DNA from: Clostridium sp. MB40-C1
GTDB taxonomy: Bacteria > Bacillota > Clostridia > Clostridiales > Clostridiaceae
Assembly (NCBI RefSeq): GCF_030913655.1
Contig: NZ_CP133189.1
Span: 806,001 to 870,000 of the forward strand
Direction of reading: 5' to 3'
DNA: 64,000 nucleotides
The notes below the pieces were generated by a model. It worked only from the letters and a program-made list of their open reading frames with translations, ran no database searches and was not told the origin of the DNA. The position numbers were made by a program, and so were the translations under genes. Below are positions 8,588 to 18,818 of the stretch, piece after piece. Each line of letters opens with the position of its first letter. Positions within the stretch are counted from its first letter, which is position 1.

Positions 8588-10768
8588 GTGGCAAAAAAAG
8601 AATATATGGACAAAGTCATAATAAAGCGAAGGATGCTATCTGTTTTTGGCATACTTTTGCTTTTGTTTTTTGCATTAGTGTGTAGGCTTTCTTATATTAC
8701 TATAGCTAAGTCTGAGGAGTATAAAAATATTGCTGAGAATCAATGGACTAGTGAAGTAAAAATAGAAGCGAGAAGAGGTAAAATACTTGACAGAAATGGA
8801 AACGAGCTTGCAGTTAGTGCTAATGTTTATAGAGTAGACTTGGACATGAATACATTAAGGAAAGTTCAAGAAAATAAAAAAAACAAAACCTCTTTTGAGG
8901 ATATAGCAATTAAATTATCTGGTGCTTTAAGTATGGACAAAGAGGAAGTTTTAAAGATTATGAATAAAAAGCTTCCAGGGGGGCTTCCAATTGGTTCTGC
9001 TACACTGAAAAGGAGAATTGATAAAGAAGCAGCAGATAAGGCTACAGACTTAAAAATAAGAGGAGTTATTGTGTCACCAGATACAAAGAGGTATTATCCC
9101 AACAACAACTTTTTATCTCACGTTTTAGGACACACAAGATCTGATGGAGATGGTTTAACAGGAGTTGAGCTGAAATATAACAAATATTTATCTGGAATAC
9201 CAGGAGTTAAAATAGCTGAAACAGATAATAAGAGTCAGGATCTACCTTACACTATTTCTGAGTATACAAGACCTGTTCCGGGAAGTGATGTTATGCTTAC
9301 TATTGATGACATGATACAGCATTTTTCTGAAAAAGCAGCAGAACAAGCTTTAAAGGACAATCAAGCAAAAGCAGTTACTATAATGGTTATGAATCCTAAA
9401 AATGGAGAAATTTTAGCTATGGCTAATAAACCAGATTATAACCCAAATTCTCCATGGGTAGAAGGTAAGGCTTTTAATGAACTTCAAAAAGATTGGAGAA
9501 ATAGAGCTGTAAGTGATACCTTTGAACCAGGATCTATTTTTAAAGTTGTTACAGCTACAGCTGCAATGTCAGAAAAAGCTATAGATGAAGAAAAATATGA
9601 AATTACTTGTACTGGTGGTTTACCTATTGGTAAAAGAACAATACATTGTTGGAAAAAACCAGGACATGGCTTAGAGAGTTTTCAAGATATATTAAAAAAT
9701 TCATGTAATGTAGGTTTTATGGATTTAGGAAGAAAATTAGGTGCTGAAAATTTAAATAAGTATATTAATAAATTTGGATTTGGTCAAAAGACAGGGATTG
9801 ATCTTCCAGGAGAGGCTTTAGGAATAGTTAAAAAGACACAAAATATAAGCGAAACTGATTTAGCAACAATTTCCTTTGGTCAAACGAATACACTTACATG
9901 TATTCAATATTTAACTGCATTAAATTCTATAGCTAATGGAGGAACTTGGATAAGACCTCATGTTATGAAAGAAATATATCATTATGATGAAAATAATGAA
10001 AAAATTGTTGATAAACAGTTTGATGACTTTGGTAAAAAACAAGTGGCAGATAAAGAAGTAATGGCACGTTTGAGAGGATATCTTGAAAAAGTTGTATCAG
10101 AAGGTGGAGGAAGTAAAGCTTTTGTTGAAGGATATAATATAGCAGGAAAAACAGGAACTGCTCAAAAGGTCAAAGAGGGAGGCGGTGGATATGCTCCTCA
10201 CAAGTATGTCGCTTCTTTTGCAGGTATGGCTCCAGCTGAAGATCCAAAAGTAACAGTTTTGATATCTATAGATGAGCCAAATCCAGGCAATTATTATGGT
10301 GGCCAAATTGCAGCACCTGTGGCTAAACAAGTTTTTACAGATATATTTAACTACATGTCCTTAAAAGAAGGGTCAAACATAAAGCTTAAAAATGTGGTTG
10401 TACCTGAGGTAAGAGGTAAGTCAAAAGAAGAAGCAATAAAAATTTTGAAAGAGTCAAAATTAAATTATGAAATTGATAATAAGGGAGAGCATATTATTGA
10501 TATGACACCTAAACCGGGCTATGCAGTGGATGAAGGAAGTAAAATTGTACTTTACAGTGGAACATCATCAAATTATAATAAGGAAGTGGTAGTGCCAAGT
10601 GTCAGAGGTTATGGCAAAGAAAAAGCTATGGAACTTCTAAAGACTTTAGGTATTGAAGCAAAAACTGTAGGTGAAGGAGTAGTTACAGGGCAAAGCATTG
10701 AAGCTGGTAAAAAAGTAAATAAAGGAACTACAACTATTGTTCTTAAACTACAAGAAATAGGCGACTAA
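8588..10768 (+). CDS. spoVD: Class B penicillin-binding protein, SpoVD/FtsI type, with two PASTA domains
   Basis: 726 aa transpeptidase. It has an N-terminal membrane anchor (about 15-35), a PBP dimer domain with RRGKILDRNGNELA, and a transpeptidase domain carrying GSIFK (catalytic Ser316), SCN (372-374) and KTGT (Lys521). Two C-terminal PASTA repeats are introduced by NVVVPEVRG and VVVPSVRG. It cross-links peptidoglycan. In clostridia the mra-cluster copy is usually called SpoVD (spore cortex), but septal FtsI function cannot be excluded from sequence because only one such PBP is in the cluster. The start is GTG behind GGAGGT, 15 nt after ftsL. The downstream gap is filled by three family A repeats. 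Confidence 0.93.
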   Translation: MAKKEYMDKVIIKRRMLSVFGILLLLFFALVCRLSYITIAKSEEYKNIAENQWTSEVKIEARRGKILDRNGNELAVSANVYRVDLDMNTLRKVQENKKNKTSFEDIAIKLSGALSMDKEEVLKIMNKKLPGGLPIGSATLKRRIDKEAADKATDLKIRGVIVSPDTKRYYPNNNFLSHVLGHTRSDGDGLTGVELKYNKYLSGIPGVKIAETDNKSQDLPYTISEYTRPVPGSDVMLTIDDMIQHFSEKAAEQALKDNQAKAVTIMVMNPKNGEILAMANKPDYNPNSPWVEGKAFNELQKDWRNRAVSDTFEPGSIFKVVTATAAMSEKAIDEEKYEITCTGGLPIGKRTIHCWKKPGHGLESFQDILKNSCNVGFMDLGRKLGAENLNKYINKFGFGQKTGIDLPGEALGIVKKTQNISETDLATISFGQTNTLTCIQYLTALNSIANGGTWIRPHVMKEIYHYDENNEKIVDKQFDDFGKKQVADKEVMARLRGYLEKVVSEGGGSKAFVEGYNIAGKTGTAQKVKEGGGGYAPHKYVASFAGMAPAEDPKVTVLISIDEPNPGNYYGGQIAAPVAKQVFTDIFNYMSLKEGSNIKLKNVVVPEVRGKSKEEAIKILKESKLNYEIDNKGEHIIDMTPKPGYAVDEGSKIVLYSGTSSNYNKEVVVPSVRGYGKEKAMELLKTLGIEAKTVGEGVVTGQSIEAGKKVNKGTTTIVLKLQEIGD

Positions 10769-10781
10769 TTATTAAAAATAT

Positions 10782-11036
10782 AATTGCTAGTAAATAATCG
10801 CTAGTTGCTAAAAGATTCATAGAAGCCTTTAGATAAGTCACTTAGTGATTAAAGACTAGAGATTATAAAGCAGTTGCTAGATGCTGGTTACTAATGGCTA
10901 AAAGAGTCACAAAAACTTTTAAATAAGGTAATTAGAAATTAGTGATAAGAAAACAATCGCTAGTCACTAATACCTAATCTCTGAAAGAGCTAGAAGTTTT
11001 TATATAAAGCATTTAGCGACTAGAGATTAGTGATTA
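10782..11036. repeat. Three tandem family A fold-back units
   Basis: Three related units of about 85 bp begin at 10782, 10871 and 10955. Each has a left part such as AATCGCTAGTTGCTAAA, a middle of the type AAAAGAGTCA...CTTTTAAATAAG, and a right part such as TTTAGCGACTAGAGATT, which is the approximate reverse complement of the left. They separate spoVD from murE inside what is otherwise a tight cluster. Confidence 0.8.
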
Positions 11037-11058
11037 AAGATGGGTTGGGGTTAATAAA

Positions 11059-11092
11059 AATGTGATTAGCAAGTATTTTGCTAATCACATTA
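11059..11092 (+). terminator. Hairpin immediately before murE (terminator or attenuator)
   Basis: Perfect stem TGTGATTAGCAA / TTGCTAATCACA with a 6-nt loop, followed by the weak T-run TTAATTTGTATT. It ends about 12 nt before the murE ribosome binding site, so it may end the spoVD transcript or modulate read-through. Confidence 0.6.
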
Positions 11093-11118
11093 ATTTGTAT
11101 TATAGAGGTGATGTTATT

Positions 11119-12564
11119 TTGAAACTAAAAGAAATATTAAAAGGATTAGATTATGAAGTTATTAGTGGAAGTGATAATGAGGAAATTAATAAGATAGAGT
11201 ATGATTCTCGAAAAGTTGAAAAAGGTGATTTGTTTGTATGTATTGAAGGCTTTAATGTAGATGGTCATAAATATGCTAGAGCTGCTTATGAAAAAGGTGC
11301 ATCTGCTATAATTTGCAGCAAGGATATAGAAGAAATAGGTCAGTGTAGTATAATAAAAGTACAAAATGGGAGAAAAGCATTAGCTATAAGTGCATCAAAT
11401 TTTTATGGAAATCCTTCTAGAAAATTAAAATTAATAGGTATAACTGGAACAAACGGAAAAACCACTTCTACTTTTATGATTAAATCTATTTTAGAAAATG
11501 CAGGTTATAAAACAGGACTTATAGGTACTATTTCAAATTACATAGGAGATAAAAAATTAAAATCAGAGAGAACTACACCAGAATCTCTTGAACTTCACCA
11601 GTTGTTTAGTAAGATGGTTGATAATAACATAGATTATTGTGTAATGGAGGTCTCCTCTCATTCATTAAGTTTGGATAGAGTTTATGGAATAGAATTCTGT
11701 GAAGGGGTATTTACTAATTTAACTCAAGATCACCTAGACTTTCATAAAACATTTGAAAATTATTATGAGGCAAAATTAAAATTATTTAAAGAATCTAAAA
11801 ATTCTATAGTAAATATAGATGATGTTTATGGTGAAAAAGTATTGAAGGATATTAATGGAAACAGCGTCACTTATTCTGTTGAAAAGAATAGTGACCTTAT
11901 AGCAAAAAATATTCACAATCATTCAAGAGGCGTGGAATTCGATTTATGCTATAAAGAAGATATCGTGCATATGGAATTACATATACCTGGAAGATATAAT
12001 GTATATAATGCATTATGTAGTGCTGCTGCTTGTATTTTCGAAGGTATTTCTTTAGAAGATATTAAAAAAGGATTAAAAGATGTTGTTGTTCCTGGAAGAT
12101 GTGAATTAGCAACAAAGGGAACAAATCTTGATTATGATGTAATTATTGATTATGCTCATACTCCTGATGGATTAGAAAACATACTAAAAACTGCTAAGGA
12201 ATTTACAAAAGGAAGGCTTATAAGTATTTTTGGATGTGGTGGTGATAGAGATAGAACTAAGAGACCTATAATGGGTAAAATAGGTTCTGAAATCTCAGAT
12301 ATAGCTATAATTACTTCTGATAATCCTAGAAGTGAAGAACCAATAAAAATAATAGAAGATATCCTTGAGGGCATTGATAAAGATAATTATGTAGTAGTTG
12401 AAAACAGAAGAGATGCCATAAAGAAGGCTATGGAGATGGCTAAATTCGGAGATGTAGTTGTAGTAGCTGGAAAAGGTCATGAGGATTATCAAATTTTAAA
12501 AGATAAGACAATACATTTTGATGAAAGAGAAGTTATAAAGGATATCATAAAGGAGTTGTTCTAA
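11119..12564 (+). CDS. murE: UDP-MurNAc-L-Ala-D-Glu:meso-diaminopimelate ligase
   Basis: 481 aa cytoplasmic Mur ligase that adds the third residue of the peptidoglycan stem. The ATP-binding P-loop is [10 protein letters not shown] (107-116). The ligase C-terminal domain includes [12 protein letters not shown] and the specificity motif DNPR (401-404), which in characterised MurE enzymes marks meso-DAP rather than lysine. This fits dapF elsewhere in the window. The start is TTG 11119, behind AGAGGTGAT; an in-frame GTG 57 nt upstream lies inside the hairpin and has no RBS. It is followed directly by murF. Confidence 0.95.
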   Translation: MKLKEILKGLDYEVISGSDNEEINKIEYDSRKVEKGDLFVCIEGFNVDGHKYARAAYEKGASAIICSKDIEEIGQCSIIKVQNGRKALAISASNFYGNPSRKLKLIGITGTNGKTTSTFMIKSILENAGYKTGLIGTISNYIGDKKLKSERTTPESLELHQLFSKMVDNNIDYCVMEVSSHSLSLDRVYGIEFCEGVFTNLTQDHLDFHKTFENYYEAKLKLFKESKNSIVNIDDVYGEKVLKDINGNSVTYSVEKNSDLIAKNIHNHSRGVEFDLCYKEDIVHMELHIPGRYNVYNALCSAAACIFEGISLEDIKKGLKDVVVPGRCELATKGTNLDYDVIIDYAHTPDGLENILKTAKEFTKGRLISIFGCGGDRDRTKRPIMGKIGSEISDIAIITSDNPRSEEPIKIIEDILEGIDKDNYVVVENRRDAIKKAMEMAKFGDVVVVAGKGHEDYQILKDKTIHFDEREVIKDIIKELF

Positions 12565-13935
12565 ATGGAGAAGTTAACCTTTGAAGAAATAGTTAAAGCT
12601 GTTGATGGTAAAATAATCATAAATAATAATTTTTATAAATATAATTATGTAAGTACAGATACAAGAAAAATTTGTGAAAATAGTATATTTATTGCATTAA
12701 AGGGTGAAAATTTTAATGGTAATAATTATATTATAGAGGCTAGCAAAAAAGGTGCTAATTTATGTATAGTAGATGAAGTGAATTTTAAAAATCATGAGTT
12801 ACAAGATTTTACTTCTGTTATATTAGTTGAAGATACCAGAAAAGCACTACTAGATCTTGCTGAATATTATAGAAAAAAATTAAGAGTTAAAGTTATTGGT
12901 ATTACAGGTTCTACAGGGAAAACCTCTACTAAAGACTTAACAGCAGCAGCTTTAAGTTCTAAATTTAAAGTTTTTAAAACAAAAGGAAACTTCAATAATG
13001 AAATAGGGCTTCCTCTTATGATATTTGAATTAGATAATAGCTACGATGTAGCTGTTCTTGAAATGGGAATGAGTGACTTTGGTGAAATCCATAGGTTAGC
13101 AAAAACCGCACGACCTGATATAGCTATGATTACAAATATAGGCATATCTCATATAGAAAACTTAAAGACAAGGGAAAATATACTTAAAGCTAAAATGGAA
13201 ATAACAGATTTCTTTACAGAAGATTCTGTACTCATAATAAATAGTGAAAATGATTTATTATCTACAGTACAAGAGAAAAATTATAAATTAATAAAGACTG
13301 GTATTAATGGTGAAGTAGATTATAAAGCTGAAAATATTGAACTTGGAGAAAGTTATGTAAAATTCTCTCTTGAAAATGATAATAAAGAAGTGGAATTTAA
13401 AATAGATGTTCCAGGAAAACATAATGTGTTAAATGCTTTGTTAGCTATAGCATCAGGGAGAGTTTTGGACATAGACTATGATGAACTTAAAGAAGGTATA
13501 AAAAATCTAACTGTAACATCAATGAGATTAGATATAGTAAAATCTAATAATTATACTATAATAGATGATTGCTATAATGCAAGTCCTGACTCAATGAAAG
13601 CAGCACTTGAAGTAATGAATACATTAAAGGGAAACAGGAAAATTGCAGTATTAGGTACTATGAGAGAACTTGGCGATGAATCCCATAAAGCGCATAAAGA
13701 GATTGGAGAATATGCAGCAAAAATGGGAGTAGATAAACTTTTAGCTATAGGAGATTATAACTCATCTTATAAAGAAGGATTTAATAATGATGACAATTTT
13801 AAAATGTTTAGTAGTAATGAAGATGCTATAAGATATTTAGAAAAACATATTAAAGATGAAGATATAATACTTGTTAAAGCTTCTAGAAGTATGAAATTTG
13901 AAGAAATTGTAAAGAAACTTAAGTTAAGCAATTAA
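12565..13935 (+). CDS. murF: UDP-MurNAc-tripeptide:D-Ala-D-Ala ligase
   Basis: 456 aa. It adds D-Ala-D-Ala to the UDP-MurNAc tripeptide, completing the cytoplasmic precursor. It has an N-terminal Mur ligase fold (STDTRKI), the P-loop [10 protein letters not shown] (112-121), then the central ligase domain with [10 protein letters not shown] and a C-terminal domain with [10 protein letters not shown]. The start codon follows the murE stop with no gap, and the AAGGAG site lies within the end of murE, so the two are probably translationally coupled. murD and murG, often nearby in Bacillus, are not in this cluster. Confidence 0.95.
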   Translation: MEKLTFEEIVKAVDGKIIINNNFYKYNYVSTDTRKICENSIFIALKGENFNGNNYIIEASKKGANLCIVDEVNFKNHELQDFTSVILVEDTRKALLDLAEYYRKKLRVKVIGITGSTGKTSTKDLTAAALSSKFKVFKTKGNFNNEIGLPLMIFELDNSYDVAVLEMGMSDFGEIHRLAKTARPDIAMITNIGISHIENLKTRENILKAKMEITDFFTEDSVLIINSENDLLSTVQEKNYKLIKTGINGEVDYKAENIELGESYVKFSLENDNKEVEFKIDVPGKHNVLNALLAIASGRVLDIDYDELKEGIKNLTVTSMRLDIVKSNNYTIIDDCYNASPDSMKAALEVMNTLKGNRKIAVLGTMRELGDESHKAHKEIGEYAAKMGVDKLLAIGDYNSSYKEGFNNDDNFKMFSSNEDAIRYLEKHIKDEDIILVKASRSMKFEEIVKKLKLSN

Positions 13936-13948
13936 AGGAGATAGAAAA

Positions 13949-14920
13949 ATGAGTTTGATGATATATTCTGTATTAGTAGCTTTTGTGATAGCGCTACTTC
14001 AAGGACCAATTTTGATCCCAATGTTACATAAGCTGAAGTTTGGGCAAAATATAAGAGAAGAAGGTCCTGAAAGCCATAAAGCTAAGTCAGGTACTCCTAC
14101 TATGGGAGGAATAATATTTATAATAGCTACTATCATAACAGTGTTTATTGTAATGAAAAAACCAGGCTTTGAAACATTATTAGCATTATTTGCTTTTGTT
14201 TCGTTTGGATCTATAGGTTTTATAGATGATTTTTTAAAAATAGCACATAAGAAGAATGAAGGATTAAATCCAAGGCAGAAAATGATTCTTTTAATTTTAG
14301 TTTCAGGCATCATAGCATACTATGCTTATAAAAGTCCATCTGTAGGAACTTCAATTATAATTCCTTTTACTCATAAAACTTGGGATTTAGGAGTATTTTA
14401 TATTCCTTTTATAATATTCTATTTCGCATCTATAACTAATGCTGTAAATTTAACAGATGGCCTAGATGGTCTTGCTACAAGTGTAACCCTTCTTGTAATG
14501 ACTTTCTTTGCAGTGGTAAGCTTTGCTACAGGTTATTATACTCTTGCTATATTTTGTTCTATAGTAGGGGGAGCACTTTTAGGATTTTTAAGATACAATG
14601 CTCACCCAGCTCAAATTTTTATGGGAGATACAGGTTCTTTAGCTTTAGGAGGAGTAGTTGGAGTTGTTGCTATGCTATTAAAACTTCCTTTACTAATTAT
14701 TATTGTTGGGGGAATATACGTAGCTGAAGCTGTTTCAGTAGTTTTACAAATAGGATCTTATAAAATGTTTAAAAAGAGGGTATTTAAAATGGCTCCACTC
14801 CATCATCATTTTGAATTAAGTGGATGGCATGAAACTAAGGTTGTGACTATATTTTCTATTGTTACAGTTATTCTGTGCTTAATAGGATTCTTATCTTTAA
14901 TGAATATTTTATCCTTGTAG
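13949..14920 (+). CDS. mraY: Phospho-MurNAc-pentapeptide transferase
   Basis: 323 aa integral membrane enzyme with about ten spans that makes lipid I from UDP-MurNAc-pentapeptide and undecaprenyl phosphate. Family signatures are present: GTPTMGG near the N-terminus, the DDFLK aspartate pair (Asp93-94), [22 protein letters not shown], and the cytoplasmic [11 protein letters not shown] loop. RBS AAAGGAG lies 9 nt before ATG. It sits 13 nt after murF and 25 nt before the SEDS gene. Confidence 0.97.
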   Translation: MSLMIYSVLVAFVIALLQGPILIPMLHKLKFGQNIREEGPESHKAKSGTPTMGGIIFIIATIITVFIVMKKPGFETLLALFAFVSFGSIGFIDDFLKIAHKKNEGLNPRQKMILLILVSGIIAYYAYKSPSVGTSIIIPFTHKTWDLGVFYIPFIIFYFASITNAVNLTDGLDGLATSVTLLVMTFFAVVSFATGYYTLAIFCSIVGGALLGFLRYNAHPAQIFMGDTGSLALGGVVGVVAMLLKLPLLIIIVGGIYVAEAVSVVLQIGSYKMFKKRVFKMAPLHHHFELSGWHETKVVTIFSIVTVILCLIGFLSLMNILSL

Positions 14921-14945
14921 TAATATAAAATAGGAGGATATGTTT

Positions 14946-16064
14946 ATGAAAAAAACCAAAACCAAAGCCAAAATGGGGCAAGTGGATTTTGTCTTATTTG
15001 CAACCATTATGATTTTAGTTGCTCTTGGTATAGTAATGGTTTATAGTGCTAGTTCTTATACAGCACTACACAGTAAAGCTTATAAGAATGATGACATGTA
15101 CTTTTTAAAGAAACAAGGGGGAGCGGCAATTATAGGATTAATTGCAATGGTATTTGCAGTGAAATTTGACTACCATAAAATAAAAAATAAAACCCCATTA
15201 ATTATGGTTATAACTGTGATTTTGCTTTTGGCTGTATTTGCTTTCCCTGAAAATAAAGGTGCGCGAAGATGGATAAGTATACCAGGACTTCCATCTATTC
15301 AACCTTCTGAAATTGCAAAATATACTGTAGTGCTATATATGGCTAAAAGCATATCAGGCAAGGGAGAAAAAATTAAAACTTTTAAATATGGGGTAATGCC
15401 ATATTTGTTGGTTTCAGGATTTTATGCAGGGCTTGTTTTAGCAGAAAAAAACTTAAGTATAGCTTCTGTAATAATGATAGTTACACTTATAATATTATTT
15501 GCTTCTGGCTGTAAAAAAAGTCATATAGCTTTTGTAATGTCATTGGTAGGGACGGCTGGTATTGCTGCTACTGTATTAGTTCCTTATAGAATGAAAAGAC
15601 TTATGAGTTTCTTGAATCCTTGGGCAGATCCTAAAAAAGATGGGTATCAGCTTATTCAATCTCTTTTGGCTTTAGGTTCAGGAGGGATTTTAGGAACTGG
15701 TCTCGGGAAATCTAGACAAAAGTGCTATTACATACCTGAGCCTCATAATGATTTTATTTTTTCAATAATAGGAGAAGAACTTGGGTTTATAGGATGTATT
15801 CTAGTTATTTTATTGTTTTTGATATTTATATGGAGAGGGATAAGGACTGCTATAAAAGCAAAAGATGTTTACGGAACAATATTAGCAATAGGAATAACAG
15901 GCGTTGTATCAGTTCAGGCTATTATAAATATTGCTGTTGTAACAGGATCTATGCCTGTTACTGGAGTTCCTCTTCCATTTATAAGTTATGGTGGATCATC
16001 TCTTCTTTTCAATTTAATAGCAATGGGTATATTGTTAAATATATCTAGGCAAACCGCCGCATAA
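14946..16064 (+). CDS. spoVE: SEDS glycosyltransferase, SpoVE/FtsW type
   Basis: 372 aa with about ten membrane spans, in the SEDS family of peptidoglycan polymerases that partner with class B PBPs. Motifs: MVYSASSY in the first span, ARRWISIPGLPSIQPSEIAKY, GLGKSRQKCYYIPEPHNDFIFSI in the long extracellular loop, and PFISYGGSSLL near the end. In Clostridium the mur-cluster copy is usually SpoVE, the partner of SpoVD; FtsW function is equally compatible. I chose ATG 14946 over ATG 14940 because AGGAGG is only about 2 nt from the latter. A hairpin overlaps the stop. Confidence 0.92.
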   Translation: MKKTKTKAKMGQVDFVLFATIMILVALGIVMVYSASSYTALHSKAYKNDDMYFLKKQGGAAIIGLIAMVFAVKFDYHKIKNKTPLIMVITVILLLAVFAFPENKGARRWISIPGLPSIQPSEIAKYTVVLYMAKSISGKGEKIKTFKYGVMPYLLVSGFYAGLVLAEKNLSIASVIMIVTLIILFASGCKKSHIAFVMSLVGTAGIAATVLVPYRMKRLMSFLNPWADPKKDGYQLIQSLLALGSGGILGTGLGKSRQKCYYIPEPHNDFIFSIIGEELGFIGCILVILLFLIFIWRGIRTAIKAKDVYGTILAIGITGVVSVQAIINIAVVTGSMPVTGVPLPFISYGGSSLLFNLIAMGILLNISRQTAA

Positions 16065-16092
16065 TACAGCATTGCATTAGCAATGCTGTATT
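16063..16092 (+). terminator. Terminator-like hairpin after spoVE/ftsW
   Basis: AATACAGCATTG / CAATGCTGTATT, a 12-bp perfect stem with a 6-nt loop overlapping the stop codon. The downstream T-run is weak, so read-through into ftsQ is possible. Confidence 0.6.
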
Positions 16093-16192
16093 ATGTTAAT
16101 TTAATTAAAAAAATTATTAAATAAGTTTAATCATAACATATTATGTGCTATTATATAGATATAATAATTATTTTATGACAGAGAGGGAAAAG

Positions 16193-16960
16193 ATGTCTAA
16201 AAATAAAAATTTTAATGAATTAATAGAGAGAAGAAGGAAAAAAATAAAGATAAAAAGATATATAGGCATTTTTGTAATTTTGGTTGCTGTAGTAATTACT
16301 TTATGCTTGAAATTACCATATTTTAATGTGAAATCTATAGAAGTTTTAAATAATAGAAATATAACTTCTCCTAATATAACAAAACTCTCACAGATTAATA
16401 TAGGAGATAATATTTTTTATTTAAATTTAAAAAAGAGCAAAGAGAATGTATTATCAAATCCATATATATTGGATGCTAATATAAGAAGAAAGATGCCAAA
16501 TAAAATTATAATAGATGTTGAAGAAAGAGACGCAGTATTTTATGTAATGCAAGATAATAAGTATTTAGTGATTGATAAAGAAGGAATTGTCCTAGAAGAG
16601 AAGAATTCTATTAGTGGGATGAAACTGTTAAGATTAGAGGGATTTAAAAAAAAGGATTATGAACTTGGCAAGGTTTTAGATAAAACTGAGACAAGAAAAA
16701 TTGAAATTATAAGTCAGATTACAGAACTTATAGATAATTTAAAAAAAGGTGTTCCAGAACCATCAATAGTAGATATAACGGATATAACCGATATAAAAGT
16801 ATATTACAAAAATATTGTGGTTAAAATTGGGACAAGTGATAATTTGAGGGAAAAACTAAATAAAGCAATAAATATTTTATTAGAGAATAATTTAATAAAT
16901 AAAAAAGGATACATTGATGTGAGTTTTAAGGGAAGTCCAGTATTTTTAGTTGAAGGCTAG
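16193..16960 (+). CDS. ftsQ: Cell division protein FtsQ/DivIB
   Basis: 255 aa bitopic protein with a basic cytoplasmic tail (ERRRKKIKIKR), one span at about 21-40, then a POTRA domain (about 42-112, VKSIEVLNNRNIT...LNLKKSK) and the beta domain. FtsQ/DivIB links the divisome with FtsL and DivIC. I start at ATG 16193 behind AGAGAGGG; earlier in-frame ATGs have no RBS. It heads a run of closely spaced genes through sbp, with gaps of 12 nt. Confidence 0.85.
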   Translation: MSKNKNFNELIERRRKKIKIKRYIGIFVILVAVVITLCLKLPYFNVKSIEVLNNRNITSPNITKLSQINIGDNIFYLNLKKSKENVLSNPYILDANIRRKMPNKIIIDVEERDAVFYVMQDNKYLVIDKEGIVLEEKNSISGMKLLRLEGFKKKDYELGKVLDKTETRKIEIISQITELIDNLKKGVPEPSIVDITDITDIKVYYKNIVVKIGTSDNLREKLNKAINILLENNLINKKGYIDVSFKGSPVFLVEG

Positions 16961-16972
16961 GAGGCTTTACTT

Positions 16973-17689
16973 ATGAAAAAGATAGGTTCAAAGTTAGCTG
17001 TAGGTGCTGTATGTATATTATTAGGATTTACTATAACTTATCAGCTAAAAGCAATTAGTAGGCAGCAAAAGACTGTTGCCAAGGATACCAATGTAGCACA
17101 AATTACATTGGAAACAGAACAGCTAAAAAAGCAAAAAGATAGTATGCAAAAGAAAATAGATGAACTTCAATCTCAATTAAAAAATTATGAGAGTGCAGCA
17201 TCTAGTAATGATACTATGACAAAAGAAATAGTTAAAAAATTGGAAAATAGCAGAATTTTTACTGGAAGTGTAGATGTGCAAGGAGAAGGAGTTGTAATAT
17301 ATATAACACCGCAAAGCGCTTTGTTTAATACTAAAGTAGAATCACCAGCTATAGTAGATAGTGATTTGCTTAAAATAATAAATGAATTGAATGCATCTGA
17401 TGCTGAAGCTATGTCAATAAATGATATAAGAATAACTTCAAGAACAGCTATAAGAAATGCTAGCAATTACATTACTGTAAATGAAGAAAGAATATCTCCT
17501 TATAAAAGAATTACAATTAAGGCAATAGGAAATAAAGCAAAACTAAAGGCAGGTTTAGAGTTTCCAGGTGCTATAGATTCTGGATTTCAAGGGTGTGACA
17601 TAAAGTATGAGTTTAAAGACGATATACAAATACCTAAATATAATAAAAGTGTACAATTTGAGTATGCTAAGCCTATAAAAAAAGACTAG
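16973..17689 (+). CDS. DUF881 family membrane-anchored protein (first copy)
   Basis: 238 aa. An N-terminal hydrophobic segment (about 7-24) is followed by a coiled coil (about 42-75) and the DUF881 domain, with GEGVVIYITPQ, INELNASDAEAMSINDIRI and ISPYKRITIKAIG. Function is unknown. In Bacillus the related ylxW/ylxX genes flank sbp between divIB and ftsA. Here two DUF881 genes bracket sbp in the same way. Probably an extracytoplasmic protein associated with division. RBS AGGAGG. Confidence 0.88.
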   Translation: MKKIGSKLAVGAVCILLGFTITYQLKAISRQQKTVAKDTNVAQITLETEQLKKQKDSMQKKIDELQSQLKNYESAASSNDTMTKEIVKKLENSRIFTGSVDVQGEGVVIYITPQSALFNTKVESPAIVDSDLLKIINELNASDAEAMSINDIRITSRTAIRNASNYITVNEERISPYKRITIKAIGNKAKLKAGLEFPGAIDSGFQGCDIKYEFKDDIQIPKYNKSVQFEYAKPIKKD

Positions 17690-17700
17690 AGGTGTTTTAG

Positions 17701-18042
17701 ATGGTAATATTCATTGGATTGTTAATAGGGGTAGTTATAGGGTTTTTCTGGAATATAAATATTCCAGTTAGATTTTCACCATATCTTTCAGTTGCAATAT
17801 TTGCATGTTTAGATTCTGTTTTTGGAGCCATTAAGGCTTCGATAGATAAGAAGTATAGAACAGATATTTTTATATCAGGATTTTTTGGAAATGCTGTTTT
17901 AGCTGTAGCGTTAACATATCTTGGTGATAAACTGGGAATGCCTATATACTTAGCTGCTGTTATTGTATTTGGAGAAAGAATATTTAATAATTTCGCAGCA
18001 ATAAGACGACTTCTACTTGAAAAAGCAAGATCACATCAGTGA
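17701..18042 (+). CDS. sbp: Small basic protein (DUF1290, Sbp family)
   Basis: 113 aa with three hydrophobic segments: residues 1-18, about 27-40, and about 57-88 taken together. The family signature GLLIGVVIGFFWNINIP...YLSVAIFACLDSVFGAIKA is clear. Function is unknown, but it is consistently encoded in division clusters between divIB and ftsA or sepF. RBS AGAGGTG, 11 nt after the first DUF881 gene and 12 nt before the second. Confidence 0.92.
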   Translation: MVIFIGLLIGVVIGFFWNINIPVRFSPYLSVAIFACLDSVFGAIKASIDKKYRTDIFISGFFGNAVLAVALTYLGDKLGMPIYLAAVIVFGERIFNNFAAIRRLLLEKARSHQ

Positions 18043-18054
18043 TGAGGTGATTAA

Positions 18055-18786
18055 ATGAAAACTAACGAAGCAACCATATTTGTTTTTATAGCTTCTATAA
18101 TAATAGGAATATTAATTTCATTAAACATAAATTTTAGAAAAATAAATAATAAAGTGTTTTTAACTCCTGCAGAATATCAAGAAGCTTATGAGTACATCAA
18201 TAAGTTGAATAGAGATATTTCTGGATTAAGGTCAAAGTATAATGAACAAAATAAAAAGCTTAATAAATATATTAAAAATCAAGATGATAAATCTGAAGTT
18301 ACAAAAGAAATGGAAAAAGAATTATTTAATAATGAAATGTCTTTAGGTAATGTGGATTTAGAAGGTGAAGGAGTTACAATTAAACTTCAAGATGTAGGAT
18401 TTAGTACAACGCAAAATGTCCAAGATCCTGAAGATCAGAAATCATTAATTATACATGATACTGATATAATGAATTTAATCAATGAATTGAAATATTCAGG
18501 AGCGGAAGTTATTTCTATAAATGATGAAAGAATAACTGATAGATCAGATATATTTTGCTGGGGACCATTTATAGAATTAGATAAAGTTAAGATATTTTCT
18601 CCTTTTACTATAAAAGTCATAGGAGATAAGGAGTCAATATATAGCTATTTCACATCTGATGTTGGATATATAACTTTTTTACACCTTAGAGGAATAAATG
18701 CAACTATTACTAAAGAAGAAAAAGTACAAATTTTGTCAAAGGGTAAAAAAGATGAATATAAATATATAAAAGAAATTAAAAAGTAA
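18055..18786 (+). CDS. DUF881 family membrane-anchored protein (second copy)
   Basis: 243 aa paralogue of the gene two positions upstream, with an N-terminal span (about 8-23), a coiled coil (about 42-80) and a DUF881 domain (NVDLEGEGVTIKLQDVG, LINELKYSGAEVISINDERITDRSD, FTIKVIGDKES). GAGGTGAT precedes the ATG. With sbp between them the three genes form a conserved module of unknown biochemical role, presumably tied to septum formation. Confidence 0.88.
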   Translation: MKTNEATIFVFIASIIIGILISLNINFRKINNKVFLTPAEYQEAYEYINKLNRDISGLRSKYNEQNKKLNKYIKNQDDKSEVTKEMEKELFNNEMSLGNVDLEGEGVTIKLQDVGFSTTQNVQDPEDQKSLIIHDTDIMNLINELKYSGAEVISINDERITDRSDIFCWGPFIELDKVKIFSPFTIKVIGDKESIYSYFTSDVGYITFLHLRGINATITKEEKVQILSKGKKDEYKYIKEIKK

Positions 18787-18818
18787 CCATAATACATGGG
18801 CAAAAGGGGTCGATAAGG

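Noticed and set aside
15794-16048. Overlapping frame within spoVE/ftsW
   Set aside because: Plus-strand shadow rich in Cys, Tyr and Ser from a shifted membrane-protein frame.
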